From Eurosta solidaginis (lineage: Eukaryota > Arthropoda > Insecta > Diptera > Tephritidae), in contig NC_090321.1 in assembly GCF_040869045.1 (NCBI RefSeq), positions 73,875,183 to 73,939,182 of the forward strand: a stretch of 64,000 nt of DNA, read 5' to 3'. This document shows positions 40,222-51,942 of this stretch, piece after piece. The stretch's first letter is position 1; each line of letters starts with the position of its first letter. The notes under the pieces were generated by a model. It did no database searches. It was not told the origin of the DNA and saw nothing but the letters and a program-made list of their open reading frames with translations. The position numbers were made by a program, and so were the translations under genes.

Positions 40222-43200
40222 TTATGCCCGATAGTTCATGAATGAGGAGCTGGAAATGTAAAGAAAATAAATAAAAATTACACAAAAGAATGAATTAAAA
40301 TTTGGACTCAATAAATATTAATTTTCTTTCTAAAATCATGACACAAGCTTTTGACTTACCCCCCAAACATAGGCTTTGGTGCATTTGTTGGATTATTTGT
40401 GGTTTGTGCCAAATTACCAAAAGATAAACCTGTATCCGCTGAGCCCAAAGCTTCAAAAATATTACTGCCTTGAGCGGTAGGAGAGCCAAATGAGCCTGCA
40501 GTGGGTGTAGTAAATGAACCAAATCCTTTGGGGCTTCCAAAAGAAGGTGCACCTCCAAAGCTGGGTTGAGCGCCAAAAGCTGGTGGACTACCAAAAGTCG
40601 GTGCACTTCCAAAGACGGGGCGCGAAAATGCTCCTCCTGCTTGTGGCTGTTGTGTAGGCGAACCAAACCCAGTGCTAGCAACTGATGTAGCTCCCTGTGA
40701 GAATGAACTAAATGGCGAAGTGGCCGGGGCGCCAAAACCGCTCGCTGGCGAACCGAATACATTTGATTGTTGCTGTTGGTGTGCATCACCTGCAGAGCCA
40801 GCACTGCCAAATATGGATCCTCCTGGAGCCACTGTCGGTTTAGCGGCCGAGCCAAAAGCTGAGCCCACAAAACTAAAACCAGCTGCTGTTGGTGATGTTG
40901 TCTCTGGTTTGCTAGCAGCGACTGCTGCTGCGAAAATGCTACCACTCGACTGACCCAAAGCCGATTGACCGAAAATGGAACCACCGCCCCCTGCCGCTGT
41001 CGATGTTGGTGAACCAAAAATATTTACATTTTCCGGAGGTTTAGCAGCAGCAACCCCCGCAAATAAAGACCCGCCACTGTTTTCTCCACTCTTAGCAGCA
41101 ACATTTCCAAAGATGGAGCCACTAGTGTTCTCAGCTGGTTTAATATTAGCTGCACTGGCGAAAATCGATGTTGTTGCATTACCCATTTTAGCGGCTGTGT
41201 TACCAAATATGGAACCAGCAGAAGAATTGGGGCTTGTGGGAATGACTCCTGTAGCACCACCACCAAATATGCCACCAGGGGGACAGGCAAATCCGCTACC
41301 GGCGTTACCAAAAATATTTCCTCCGCTAGGCGGGGCTGTGCTACCCAATGACATGCTGCCAAATGCTGCTTCATTAGTTGTGATTGGTTGTGTAACATTA
41401 TCTGATTTTACTGCTAGAGTTGGTTGTTGGCTTGAATTGCCAAATAATGAATCACCAGGTGCTTTAGTAGCGTCAATAGTTGAAAATAATGGGCTTGTAG
41501 TGTTGCTGGTGGGTTCTGCGGATGCAGTTGAGGGTACGGCTGTTGCTGCTGTTGGTGATGGCGTTGCTTCTACAGCTTTGGGGGTTAATGCTGGTGTTGC
41601 TGCCGCAGCAGTGGGTGTTGCAGCTTCAGCCGTTGGGGTTGCAGCGCCTGTTGATATTACGGCGGCAGGTGTTGGTGCGGAAGTTGAGCTTGTACTTGAT
41701 GTTGCTGTCGATGTAGTTGTTTCAGCTTTTACTGTAGCATTTACACTGTTTGCACTATCGGCGGTGTTCGACGGTGCTTGATTTTGGGATGATGGCACTT
41801 GCTTAAATATGGTTGAGTTACTAAATGAAAAAGCAGGCGTGCCAACGCCACTGCCACTTAAGGAAACGGTCGTAGACATTGTTATTGGCGTTGCTGTTGT
41901 TGTGCTAGATGTCAAAGAGTTGCTGCTGCTGACAGCTGTGCTGCCAAAGGCAGGCACATTTATGCTGGTAGCCCCGAAAGGCGAAAATTGTGCCGTTGAC
42001 GTTGTTACACCTTTACCACAGAATGGTAATGGCGATGATGCGGTAGTTGTTGCGGCAACAGTGCTACCTTTTGACTCTGACATTGACTGAAAAGCGCCCC
42101 GTGGATTATTTTCATCGTTTGATGTAAAAGAAAATACGTTTTCTTCTTTAGGCTTTTCGGCTTCTAAAAGAGAGTTAAAAAGAAAATTGTTAGACAAGGA
42201 GTGGAAAATAAATATAACATTGTTAATCCACACCAAAACGCAACATTTACGAAATTAAAAACAAAAAAAATCATTGATTTATGAAATGCAACCAAGCATT
42301 TGTTACGTTGATTTGAAGCTTAAGTGAAACAATTACTCTATAGTTTCAATTAACGTAAAGATTTCCACTACCTTTTGTTAAGATAGTAATGTCGGTTATC
42401 TGGAGATTATATAATTGTTCCAAACATTTTATTTTTTCTCATTTGTATGTGGACTAAAACGTAACATACCACTTTCATCTTTAATAGCTTTTTATGGCTA
42501 AAGCACCATGTTAATTTAAAACACAATTATTCAATTAGTTTTATGCTTATTAAGGCGGTTTACCACCATACATAACAAAAACAACTTTTTGGGATCAACC
42601 ATAAAATAAACTTGGCCAATTTTCTCGAAATTACGTTCATTTTGGTATGGACCTCCACACTTGTTTTTGTATACCTTTTGCTGTTGGTTTACAGATATTC
42701 AGAGATTTTAAAACTATATCATCTGCAGTCCTTTGATTTTGCATTGTGTCACTATTGCTGGTGCTAGAAATATGTGCCGGCTCCACATAAGTGGGGTTTG
42801 CTTGCGTATAGCCTTTTTGCGCTTGCGTGTCTTCAGAGGCATTTTTTTCCAGGCTAAAACTAGCAAAAAAATAGATTGGTAAAATGTATATTAAAATATT
42901 TACCCTGCTTACGAACCTTGTATCTGCGAATGGGCCTACATTTTTCTGCTCATGTTGTTTATTAAAAACGTTTGGTTGCATTGTGGTCGAGCTAATTGCA
43001 ATTGGTAAACCTGTTGGTTTTTGTGCAGTATCAGCTTTTGCAGCAATATTTAAATCTGTTGGTGAATTAAAAGTATTTCCAAAACTAAATGTTTTTTGAA
43101 TGGGATTCGGTTGATCCACAGTATTATTTGATTGAGGATTGAATATATTAATTGCATTTACTGTCGGTTGTCCGAAACCAACGAAGCCCTTTGAAGCTAC

Positions 43201-46200
43201 ATTAAATATATTAGACTGCGCAGATTTGGCCATTTCTGCTCCATCACTTTTTGCTGTGAATGAAAAATTTGCTGCAGGGCCTGAAGGAGCTTTCTCTTCC
43301 GCTTGGTTTTTCGAAAACTGTGCTTTATTAGATGTTGAAACCATATTTGGCTTAACATCTGCAACATCAGTTTTAGCAGTATTAGTATTTGTGCCAAATT
43401 TCAAGAGCTCTGGTGGGCGTTCACCGCTTTTGGTTCCAGCAAATATGTTAGCACCTGAAAAGAGTGTTGTTTGGGGTGGTGATTGTCGCTGTGTGACATC
43501 TTTTGGTAATTGAAAGTTTTGTTGTAAGCTACCAAAAGGCGTAGTAGCTGGAATTGGTTGATGATGACGCTGTTGCGGAGGCAAGTGACGAAATTGGTTT
43601 TGAAACTGTGTTTCAGTCATTTGTTTAGGTTGCGGCTGTTTTGGTTTTAATGTGGGGTTCGACTTCTCTTTCTCAACTGCTTTACTTGCCTTATCTTGAA
43701 TCTCTTTTCTTTTGATTAATTGCTTTGTTTCTAAAATAACCTCAGATGTTAACTCAACACGATTTGGACGCTGAGGTTTTATTATCGTTATTTTTCCTTG
43801 CTGCCTGGTAAAGTTTCGCAATGCATTTAACTTGTTCTCTGATAATTTATTGCTTTTCGCATCCGTCATATTGTTTATGCTCATCGATAAAATTGAATCA
43901 GCCAATGACATCATGGCGCTAAATTGAAATTTGTTTAAGAAATAATAGTGATAGTGAAAGAGCTTAAGTACCGAATACACAGTCACCAGTAATAATGCTA
44001 AAATTTGTAAATAAAGAAGTTGGTTGGAAATGGTTCAGTGAAAAAAAAAAATTCTCGTCAATAGATTGTGAAGGCACGCTAAATTATTTGTGGTAAAAAA
44101 AGAACTGCAGCACCACTTCGTGTTTGGTTGTATTCCGGAAAATGGTCTGCCATATCAGCAACTCTCCCGCTTTTAAAGAGCTATGCATTACGAGTATATT
44201 CTAGGAACCTTACTTAAACCGCTGGCCGTTCGTTTTCACGTTGGCATTATCTACATCAACCTAGGCATTCAAGACGCAGCTTCTATGCAAGGCATGACAA
44301 AAACTGTTGGCACAATAGCAGAAAAAGTACATTCATTTGGAATGTGGATACAACGACTCAGTAAATTCTTGATGGTCCAGACCTGTTGAAACTATGAAAG
44401 CGTTTTGTTTTCGTTACTGCAACTACTTAAAAACAATAAGAAAATAAGTCGAATGGACTACCGGTTGTTGTTGTTGTTGTTGTAGCGATAAGGACACTCC
44501 CCGGAGGACTTGTGGAGTGTTATCGATGTTGATGGTCCTTTGCCGGATGCAGATCCGCCACATTCCGGTACCAAGCCCGACCATCTCGGGAACGAGTCTA
44601 TCGTTCGTTATCATATCGTATCGCTAGCCTCGCGAAACCTGACATTGTCACCGACCAAATCATCGACGACCTTATTTACAACATGGACGCTCCAAATGTC
44701 GACCATATTGAACATCCACGGCGATGGCACTACGCTACCGACTGTCTTACACCCCAAAATCTTGGGTGTGACGTTCGATGAGGATCTACATTTTGGAGAG
44801 CATGCAGCCGCTATTGTACTGAAAATTCAGAGACGTAATAAAGTCCTTAAATCTCTTGCTGGCAGTACTTTGGGTAAAGATAAAGAAACCTTATTACCAC
44901 ATACAAAGTAATTGATCGGCCGATTGCATGATACGCGTCCCCGATATGGTCGCCAAGCCTGAAGACTACTCACTGGAAGAAGATACAGGCCTGCAAAAAT
45001 ACCGCCCTCAGAACCGCTACGGGCTGTCTTCTTATGTCCCCAGAACATCATCTACACAATGAGGCGAGAGTGCTCCCCTTAGAGTCAGAAATGAAATGCT
45101 GAACAAACAGTTTCTGTTGAATACCCAGAAACCTGGGTATCCCAACATACATCTGATTGATGAGGCTACACCTCCCAGGGGCTTAAGGGGTCATCTCCGT
45201 AAGCATTATGAGGAAATACGGCACCTGAGAATACAGTCGTATGAATATAAAAAGCACAAGCAGGTCCTCAATGAAATCCACAAACAGACGTAGGACCTCT
45301 ATGCCAAGAATTGCCGGGTGAATCCAGTACTTAAAGAACAATACCCAAAACTAGCAGAGGAGTAACGCACTCTCCCTAGGTCGCAACTATTGGATGAGGT
45401 GAAGCACTGCTACAACAACAACAACAATCTCGGGAACGATTTGGTATGACCACATGTGACCTTCTAGGCCATACCGCCGTCCCACCCCCTAGATCCATGA
45501 GGAGTTCGAGGTCGCCAGAGCCTTGGAAGTTATTAAAAAATCGATTGCTAGATTTGTATTGAAAATGCGGATAAAAATTCAACCCACCTAATATAAAAGG
45601 AAATAATAGTGATAGTTCAAAATATTCAAACTACCATTTAATTGTTGTTAAACTATGCCCAACTACTTTTAACTTACCCATCTGATTTAAAACTTTGCGT
45701 GCCATCTTTACGCCAATCATTGCTTAATCTACCACAACCCAGTTCTCTTTGTTTAATAATAGATTTTATGTAATGCAATTTTGTTTGCTGTTGTGTAATA
45801 AGATTTTTCAATTTTGTCATTTGTTGATAAATGCCATCTAAGCATGGTATACGCATATGATATTTCGAATTGCGGCGTACCATATCTTGATAACAGGACC
45901 ATTGCGAGTCTATTTGTTGTTCAAGATTTTTCATCATACTTTGATTAATGACAAGATAATTTTGCAATCCCTTCAATTGACGCTGACTAATACAGTCGTA
46001 TAATGTTAAATATTTTATGCCAACTTCACTGTAATATACAAATGAAATACATACACAGTTGAATATGTCGAGCATACAAAAACTGCGGTACAAAAAATCT
46101 TACTCTGGATTTTTATACATTTCTAATTTTGATCTACACTCATTTAACATTTCATATGATTCTGTAAGCGAGTTACGCAAGTCTTGAACATCCATAATAA

Positions 46201-48813
46201 AATCACGTTCATTTGCTTGTTCAATAATTTCTTGTAAGTTTATCAAACGTTTACTATAACCTTTCATGGTGCTAACATCGTCATTCTAAAAACATCAAAA
46301 CAAGAATGAAAGCTCAAAGTAAGAATATTTATATTGTCATAAAGTGTTACTCTACTCACTAGTACGAGTTTTGACTTTTGGCCCAATTGTTTAATTTCTT
46401 TTTCTAAGGCTGCAATTTGCATGAAGATCATTTGTTGTATTACACTATTTGTTTCGTTTAAATTAAGTAGTTGTGATTTTGATTTTCCTGCAGTATCCTG
46501 TGCCTGCTGAGATTTTTGCTGCATTTGTTGTTGTTGTATTGATGGTGGCGCGAATTCAGGTGATACAGTATATAAAGGCTTGAAAACCTCGGTCGGCTGT
46601 GCCGGTTTTGAAGTAACTGCAGCCACGCTTGTGTGTGCTGTAGGTTTGGCTAAACAAAAATTTATATTTATATATAACATTTCAAGTTCTATGCTGTCCT
46701 TAATTTAAAACTAACTTATTAAATTACGCTGTGTATCATTTGAGGTAGTTACCACTCCGAAACTCAAACTTTGTGGTTTTTGTTCCCATCCAGCTGAAAA
46801 TAAAGCTTTGTTTGCTGGTGCGGCAGATGCCGGTATACTCTGATTGGTTACATTCGTTTGAATGTTACTTTGTGGCGGTGGAGTATGGAATGGTGGGGGT
46901 GGTGGTGGCGTCTCAATTGTTGGTAGCGGTGAATGTTCACTGCTCTCCTGGAATAGAATATTAAAAATTGATAAAATCAATTCGAAACAAGAGCAACATT
47001 TTAAAGAGCATTGTCTAAGGTATGAAGCATTTAAATGCGAATAAAGAAAACAAAAACAATTACAACATATTTCAATGTTCTATCACCTAGCCAAGACTAT
47101 CTTGTAACATAACAAGACGGGATTTCGATTTTACCAACAGAGCAAACCAAATATTTTGTTTGTTTTTGAAAGTGTTATATCTTACCCCACGTTATTGCTT
47201 CACGCAATTCAATACACATTTACTACTCGACAAAATTTACAAGTAACATTTTACTTTGACGTACTACTGCTGATAAAAAATCCAAAAATGCAGGATGATT
47301 CAGTTTCTTATGATAAGAACTCACCTCTACACTTTGAGCAGAGTTAGACTTCGTTAAGCTTTTTTCATCCAAGCGACTGAACTTTGCTATAGCATAGTTT
47401 TTTGACGCTGGTGGTGAGCAGATATTCAAAGCGCTTGGTGTTAAATTCAAAAAGTTAAAACATAGTAAATGCCCATTTGTTGAAAGTACATGAATTACGG
47501 GCATCGTTTGCAATTTTCTTTCGCCTACAGTTAACTCGTGAGTTGGAGAGGTGTCTAAAGCTAAACCAATTGGATAAGTTTCATCGCTAGCTTCAGTGAG
47601 TGGCATTTCAATACGTGCTTCATCCAATAGCATATAATGTACCCATTGTGGTTGATCACTACTATCCTTAGTACCCAAAAGACCAATTTCAACGCCATTT
47701 GCAGATGTTACTAATAGTAAATTCCATTGTGCAATGTGCATAAATGTAATTTGTTGTTTTCTTGGTTCGGAGCCACTATAGCACACATCATTGTAATTAA
47801 TATAGACAGGTGTACCACCTTTAGGTGCATTTACTATATACATATTCGGCAGTGTACCCTCACCATGTTGCAAAAAGCTTACAACAAACTGAAAAGTCGA
47901 TAACCAGTGTAATGATATAGTATCAAATGGACCAGGATGTACATCCGGCGGGCAAATAATGATTTTTGCAGGTGTAAGATCGGGTTTAAATTGTTGTAAC
48001 TTTCCATTTGGATGACCGAGCACGATTTGCTTGCCTTTTGGCGACCAGCAGCCACATTGTATTTGTTGATTTTTTATTGAACGCATTTCCATTGCACCAC
48101 CATCTTTGAGGGTATATAATACAAAGCTACCATTACTTAGCAATACTCCAATCACTGCCGGTAATACTGGATTCCACAAGAGCTGCAAAGCATACACATT
48201 CTGATCGGGTAAACGTATACTATATAAAATCTTTATATCCTGCAATGAAGAAAATTTATTTAAAGAGCTCGTACTATTAGCAACACGGACTTACAGATGT
48301 AGCAAATGATGGTACATGATACATTTCTAAAACTCCATAACCTTGTACAGTATAATTAACAGCCAACATTGAACCATCTGCATTACATGCTATTGTATTT
48401 GGTACGTTAGCTAATTTGGTGGTCCGGTAATGTACCTGTTGGCCCTTAGACTTGGCATATATAACATCCGGTAGTATAAGAGCTTTTGCATAAAATAAAC
48501 AGATCGATCGATATGTAATCTCATGTAGTACATCAGAACACTTACCATGCATCTCAGGTGCATTTGGATTACCCACAAAGAGTAGGCCATGATTGCTGGC
48601 GCATGCCAATAAGTTGATATGGTCACGCAACTTACCATTATCATTAAAAACTTTGTGCTTGCTTTGTAACTTAAATTGTATATCCTAATCAGAATGAAGA
48701 TTAATTAATGACCTTGTGGTTTGTATGTCAATTCATGCAGATTTCATTTACAGGTAATGAGCTTAAAATATACTTACAGTAACATCTACGGAAGCGGGAC
48801 ATTGTTGCGCCAT
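40222..48813 (-). CDS. Nup214: Nuclear pore protein Nup214 (FG nucleoporin)
   Basis: Cytoplasmic-face nucleoporin that works with Nup88 in mRNA and protein export. Exons 5' to 3': 48778-48813, 48295-48684, 47325-48239, 46716-46947, 46360-46649, 46104-46285, 45678-46028, 42917-43918, 42675-42859, 40360-42163, 40222-40249. Total 5415 nt, 1804 residues, all phases fit. Start MAQQCPASVDVT. The N-terminal ~440 residues form the beta-propeller (exons 1-3). Then come a Pro-rich stretch, a Gln-rich coiled-coil region (exons 5-7), and a long Ser/Thr/Ala-rich C-terminal half with many FG, SIFG and FGS repeats (exons 8-10). The final exon is only 28 nt and adds SSFMNYRA. A 57-bp intron (42860-42916) is a multiple of three without stops. 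Intron 43919-45677 contains LINE/SINE insertions. Confidence 0.93.
42164..42674. other. Nup214 intron 9
   Basis: 511 bp of AT-rich intron between exons 9 and 10 of Nup214. The donor AAAAG|GTATAC and the acceptor TCTTTTAG make GAA across the joint. No repeats recognised. Confidence 0.6.
44020..44462. other. Part of Nup214 intron 7, unclassified
   Basis: Less AT-rich than the surrounding intron. It holds an open plus frame of 68 codons from the ATG at 44183 (HVGIIYINLGIQDAASMQG) without a recognised domain. Possibly decayed transposon coding sequence. Confidence 0.3.
44467..45530 (-). mobile_element. SINE-like element split by a jockey-like element
   Basis: Halves at 44467-44595 and 45427-45530. 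The (TTG)n start at 44467 marks the inverse (CAA)n tail. The joint sequence ATCTCGGGAACGA is duplicated either side of the jockey-like insert (44583-44595 and 45427-45439). The 5' end is truncated near CCAGAGCC. Confidence 0.75.
44596..45426 (+). mobile_element. jockey-like LINE, 5'-truncated copy in Nup214 intron
   Basis: Encodes the end of an RT-type ORF2: PTVLHPKILGVTFDEDLHFG (44750-44800), KSLAGSTLGKDKETLL, RNEMLNKQFLLNTQKPG, PPRGLRGHLRKHYEEI. Frame breaks occur near 44912 and 45070. It ends with CTACAACAACAACAACA. A 13-bp target duplication of SINE sequence flanks it. The last coding segment (LSLWSTPVE block) is missing, apparently by internal deletion before the tail. Confidence 0.75.
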
Positions 48814-49003
48814 ATCCGAAAGCAACGAAATTGGGGTAAGACACAATGACAAGAAAATTTATGAAATTTGCGAAAGTTTGTAAAAATCAAAATATTTCAG
48901 GACACTACACACATTTCCCGCTAGAGTAGCAAAATTATCGAATGCTTTAATTTTCTATTTTTCGATAACACAATCGACGGGTAGATTCGTCTTCCAAACA
49001 TTA
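48814..49003. promoter_or_regulatory. Probable Nup214 promoter region
   Basis: 190 bp between the Nup214 start codon and the nearest transposon end. No TATA box is obvious. Assigned only by position. Confidence 0.35.
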
Positions 49004-49233
49004 AGCGCCAAATACACGACACGAACATTTCCGCGAACATTCCCGTTATGTCATGTTTCTGCGACGTTTTCTGTCGTGTATGGTGGTGTTTGCCTGTTCG
49101 CGCAAATGTTCGCCAAAAATCAAAATATTTTAATTTTTGGCGAACATTTTCGCGAACTGTTCGTGCGTGTATGGCGAAATAGCTCATAATCATAGTAATT
49201 TCTGAACGGAACAGACGTGCGCGGAAAAGTAAA

Positions 49234-49452
49234 ATGGACAATAAAAAATTTCTAAGTGAATTTATTGAAATGTATAAATCTTTGCCATCATTGTGACAAG
49301 TAAAAAGCAAAGATTATTGTAATAGAATTAAAAAGAATAATGATTATGCGACTTTAATCGAAAAATTAAAAGAAGTAGATCCTGATGCCACAAAGGATAC
49401 AGTTATAAAAAAAATAAGTAGTCTCTCATTATTGTATCCCGTTTCGTTATGA
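49234..49452 (+). pseudogene. MADF/Myb-like accessory protein remnant (Harbinger 1)
   Basis: Starts at ATG 49234 with DNKKFLSEFIEMYKSLPSL, then a TGA where element 2 has TGG (Trp, a conserved MADF core position). It continues QVKSKDYCNRIKKNNDY and EVDPDATKDTVIKKI. PIF/Harbinger transposons carry such a DNA-binding accessory gene besides the transposase. Inactivated by the nonsense change and a 3' truncation. Confidence 0.6.
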
Positions 49453-49686
49453 GTGGCAAAATTTTACTGAAGTGGTCAAATGTTGCCTTGCTCATACGAA
49501 CGGAATTTTTAAAATCATTTTGTGACGTGAATTCCAGTTCTTTAATAAGCTCACTTTGTCCAAGAACTGCTCGTTTTTTAAACCATTCTTTGCACCAAAT
49601 TCTTTTTTTGCGATCTTCTCTCTTTTTGTACGCTTAATTGCCACAGCGAGCAATATTGCTGCAGCACAATTGTTGTCCGTATCCAT
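49442..49686 (-). pseudogene. Harbinger transposase N-terminal remnant (element 1)
   Basis: Starts MDTDNNCAAAILLAVAIK. After a frame change it reads CKEWFKKRAVLGQ and ELEFTSQNDFKN, then MSKATFDHFSKILPLI, the typical start of the HARBI1-type transposase. The rest, including the catalytic DDE region, is deleted. Confidence 0.6.
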
Positions 49687-49802
49687 CGATGTCTGAAAGA
49701 GAACTAATGTTCGGCCAAAAGTTCGTATGGTGTATGGCCAAAGCTGCGAACAAGATTGCGGAATGTTCGCGGAAATGTTCGTGTCGTGTATTTGGCGCTT
49801 TA

Positions 49803-50068
49803 GTTACTGGTATATAATTATAACTACAGATGCGCGTGTGTAGCTCTCATATGTACGTGTATTTGTGAGCGACACTTCCACAATTATAATTGCATGCTTT
49901 TGGGAGCATCTCAGATAAGATATCTGCATGTGTTTGTGCGTTGCTTCTCCGCTGCGTGTACGTACATATGTGTAGACATAATGATTGAATTATTGAGTGC
50001 ATACAAGTCACTGCTTAGTATCGGCTTAGAGATGACAGTACCCCTTAGTGTTTCTAATATTCGTAACA
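49803..50068 (-). repeat. gypsy-type LTR, 5' half
   Basis: On the minus strand it begins TGTTACGAATATTAG and follows the LTRs at 32016-39175 (CTAAGCCGAT, AATAATTCAATCATTATG) with substantial divergence. It ends at the border of Harbinger element 1. Only the first ~266 bp is present; a diverged relative of the same family. Confidence 0.7.
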
Positions 50069-50084
50069 GTATGTATGGGAGTTA

Positions 50085-50309
50085 AGCCGGAGTCATTGGT
50101 GCCGTATGTCGTATCGCTGTATCCGTATCCCTAACGTAATCAGCTGTTTATCGTTACGACCGTAAACCAAAACCCAATTGGTTGGCTACGATACGGTTAC
50201 GACCTTAGCGGCACCAATAATCGATTGCATTGATTCTCATAAGATAGGTCGAATCAGCTGTTATAAGGTTACCGATACGGTTACCGATAAAGCACCAATG
50301 TCTCCAGCT
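50085..50309. mobile_element. Harbinger-type MITE, copy C
   Basis: Inverse orientation relative to copies at 10-234 and 283-507. Begins AGCCGGAGTCATTGGTGCC and ends CCAATGTCTCCAGCT. TSD is TTA (50082-50084 and 50310-50312). The right TTA is shared with the adjacent MITE at 50313. Confidence 0.8.
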
Positions 50310-50312
50310 TTA

Positions 50313-50503
50313 AGGGCGAATTAATGGTGAATTATAACCAGATAAAACAGCTGATCACACCTACCTTATGGAAATCAATGTAATCGAGTTAGCGTTATGG
50401 TATGGCACCATTAATCGATTACATTGATTTCCATAATGTATGTTCGATCAGCTGTTTTATATGGTTATGGCTTTATGGTTATAAGTCACCATTAATTCGC
50501 CCT
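50313..50503. mobile_element. Second MITE family, adjacent
   Basis: 191 bp with long inverted repeats: AGGGCGAATTAATGGTGA at the left and TCACCATTAATTCGCCCT at the right. TTA flanks both ends (50310-50312 and 50504-50506). The inner parts are also largely palindromic (CATTGATTTCCATAA). Probably Harbinger- or Tc-type by TSD size. Confidence 0.75.
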
Positions 50504-50582
50504 TTAGGCTGTTATTCCTTATGACGCAATTTTTTGGCGATGGAGTTTAAACGTTAGCGAAGGTTGGAATTTGGGTGCAGTA

Positions 50583-50764
50583 TAACGATACAAGGTGGCA
50601 GCACGGGATAGCCGATTATAAACTTTTTATTAGATTTGATATATCAACTTCTTGCGGAGTGCGATTTTGACATTTGTCCATCGAATTTACAAAAACAAAG
50701 TACACGAAACTTTTATTTATATTTGTAGGTATATCACTATGCTGCCACCTTGTGTCGTTCCGCC
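50583..50764. mobile_element. P-element-like MITE, copy 1 (left end eroded)
   Basis: Left ACGATACAAGGTGGCAGCA, right TGCTGCCACCTTGTGTCG followed by TTCCGCCATG. Same family as 53138-53320 and 59249-59442, but the outermost left ~9 bp is missing and no TSD is visible. Confidence 0.65.
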
Positions 50765-50950
50765 ATGGGTACAACATATGTTTTGTAGGTATTTGCCGCC
50801 AGATGGGTCTCTAAAAATCCAAATTAAACTTCCTTAAAGCGCCAAATAGACGACACGAACATTTCCGCGAACATTCCGCAATCTTGTTCGCAGCTTTGGC
50901 CATACACCATACGAACTTTTGGCCGAACATTAGTTCTCTTTCAGACAGCG

Positions 50951-51211
50951 ATGAATACGGACAACAATTGTGCTGCAGCAATTTTGCTCGCTGTGGCAAT
51001 TAAAAAAATTAAAAAAAGAGAGAAGATCGCAAAAAAAGAATTTGGTGCAAAGAATGGTTTAAAAAACGAGCATTTCTTGGACAAAGTGAGCTTATTAAAG
51101 AACTGGAATTCACGTCACAAAATGATTTTAAAAATTCCGTTGGTATGAGCAAGGCAACATTTGACCACTTCAGTAAAATTTTGCCACTCATAACGAAACG
51201 GAATACAATAA
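50951..51211 (+). pseudogene. Harbinger transposase N-terminal remnant (element 2)
   Basis: Opens MNTDNNCAAAILLAVAIKK; in another frame it continues ELEFTSQNDFKNSVGMSK and ATFDHFSKILPLITKRN. The catalytic region is absent. Nearly the same as the element 1 copy. Confidence 0.6.
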
Positions 51212-51244
51212 TGAGAGACTACTTATTTTTTTTATAACTGTATC

Positions 51245-51359
51245 CTTAATCATTATTCTTTTTAATTCTATTACAATAATCTTTGCTTTTTACTTGCCAC
51301 AATGATGGCAAAGATTTATACATTTCAATAAATTCACTCAGAAATTTTTTATTGTCCAT
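51245..51359 (-). pseudogene. MADF-like remnant (Harbinger element 2)
   Basis: Reads MDNKKFLSEFIEMYKSLPSL then WQVKSKDYCNRIKKNND with the core Trp intact, but is cut short by a deletion that removes the segment EVDPDAT seen in element 1. Confidence 0.55.
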
Positions 51360-51590
51360 TTTACTTTTCCGCGCACGTCTGTTCCGTTCAGAAATTACTA
51401 AGATTATGAGCTATTTCAACATACACGCACGAACAGTTCACGCAAATGTTCGCCAAAAATAAAAATATTTTGATTTTTGGCGAACATTTGCGCGAACTGG
51501 CAAACACCACCATACACGACAGAAAAGGTCGAAGAAACATGACATAACGGGAATGTTCGCGGAAATGTTCGTGTCGTGTATTTGGCGCTT

Positions 51591-51942
51591 AAGTAAATTC
51601 TGGAAGCGCCTAGAAGATGCAACGAGGAAATCACACAGTATAAAAGCAGCAACAGTAGAGGCGCGACAATCAGTTTCATTTAAGCAAGCTATTGGTTGTG
51701 AAGTATCAGTGTTATTGTGAAGTACTTTAATAAAGGACATTTTGCATTATTAAATATTGGAGCTATTTATTTAGTGATTCGAACTTAGCAGAAGGTTGCA
51801 AATAACAGGATTTGCAGTAAATTCGTTACAATATGATGGTTATCCCTTATTACCACATAATATTAAGGCCCGGTTTTTCAGTAGTTTGTTAAGCTAAGCT
51901 TAAACTAAGTTTGCTTAAACTCTAGTCAAATTTAAACTCCAG
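51591..51942 (+). repeat. Left arm of large inverted repeat (LTR 3' half plus foldback sequence)
   Basis: 352 bp, nearly the exact inverse of 53719-54070. The outer ~240 bp is the 3' half of a gypsy-type LTR (ends CAGTAAATTCGTTACAAT), then ATGATGGTTATCCCTTATTA, then TTAAGGCCCGGTTTTTCAG with TTAAGC/GCTTAA-rich sequence. The loop is 1776 bp. Confidence 0.85.

Larger units (their letters stand above)
49004..49799. mobile_element. PIF/Harbinger element 1, internally deleted
   Basis: 796 bp with long TIRs starting AGCGCCAAATACACGACACG and ending in the inverse CGTGTCGTGTATTTGGCGCT. TSD is TTA (49001-49003 and 49800-49802). Inside, the TTCGCGAACATTTTCGCG-like palindromic subterminal repeats recur. 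It holds remnants of both Harbinger genes in convergent orientation: a MADF-type frame (plus) and a transposase N-terminus (minus). Sits 190 bp upstream of Nup214. Confidence 0.85.
50838..51589. mobile_element. PIF/Harbinger element 2, internally deleted
   Basis: 752 bp, opposite orientation to element 1. Same TIRs (AGCGCCAAATAGACGACACG start) with TSD TAA (50835-50837 and 51590-51592). Contains transposase N-terminal sequence (plus) from ATG 50951 with the same frame break as element 1, and the MADF-type frame (minus) from 51359. Confidence 0.85.

Noticed and set aside
40975..41781. Plus-strand open frame of 268 codons opposite Nup214
   Set aside because: Low-complexity antisense of the FG-repeat exon; no start context or domain.
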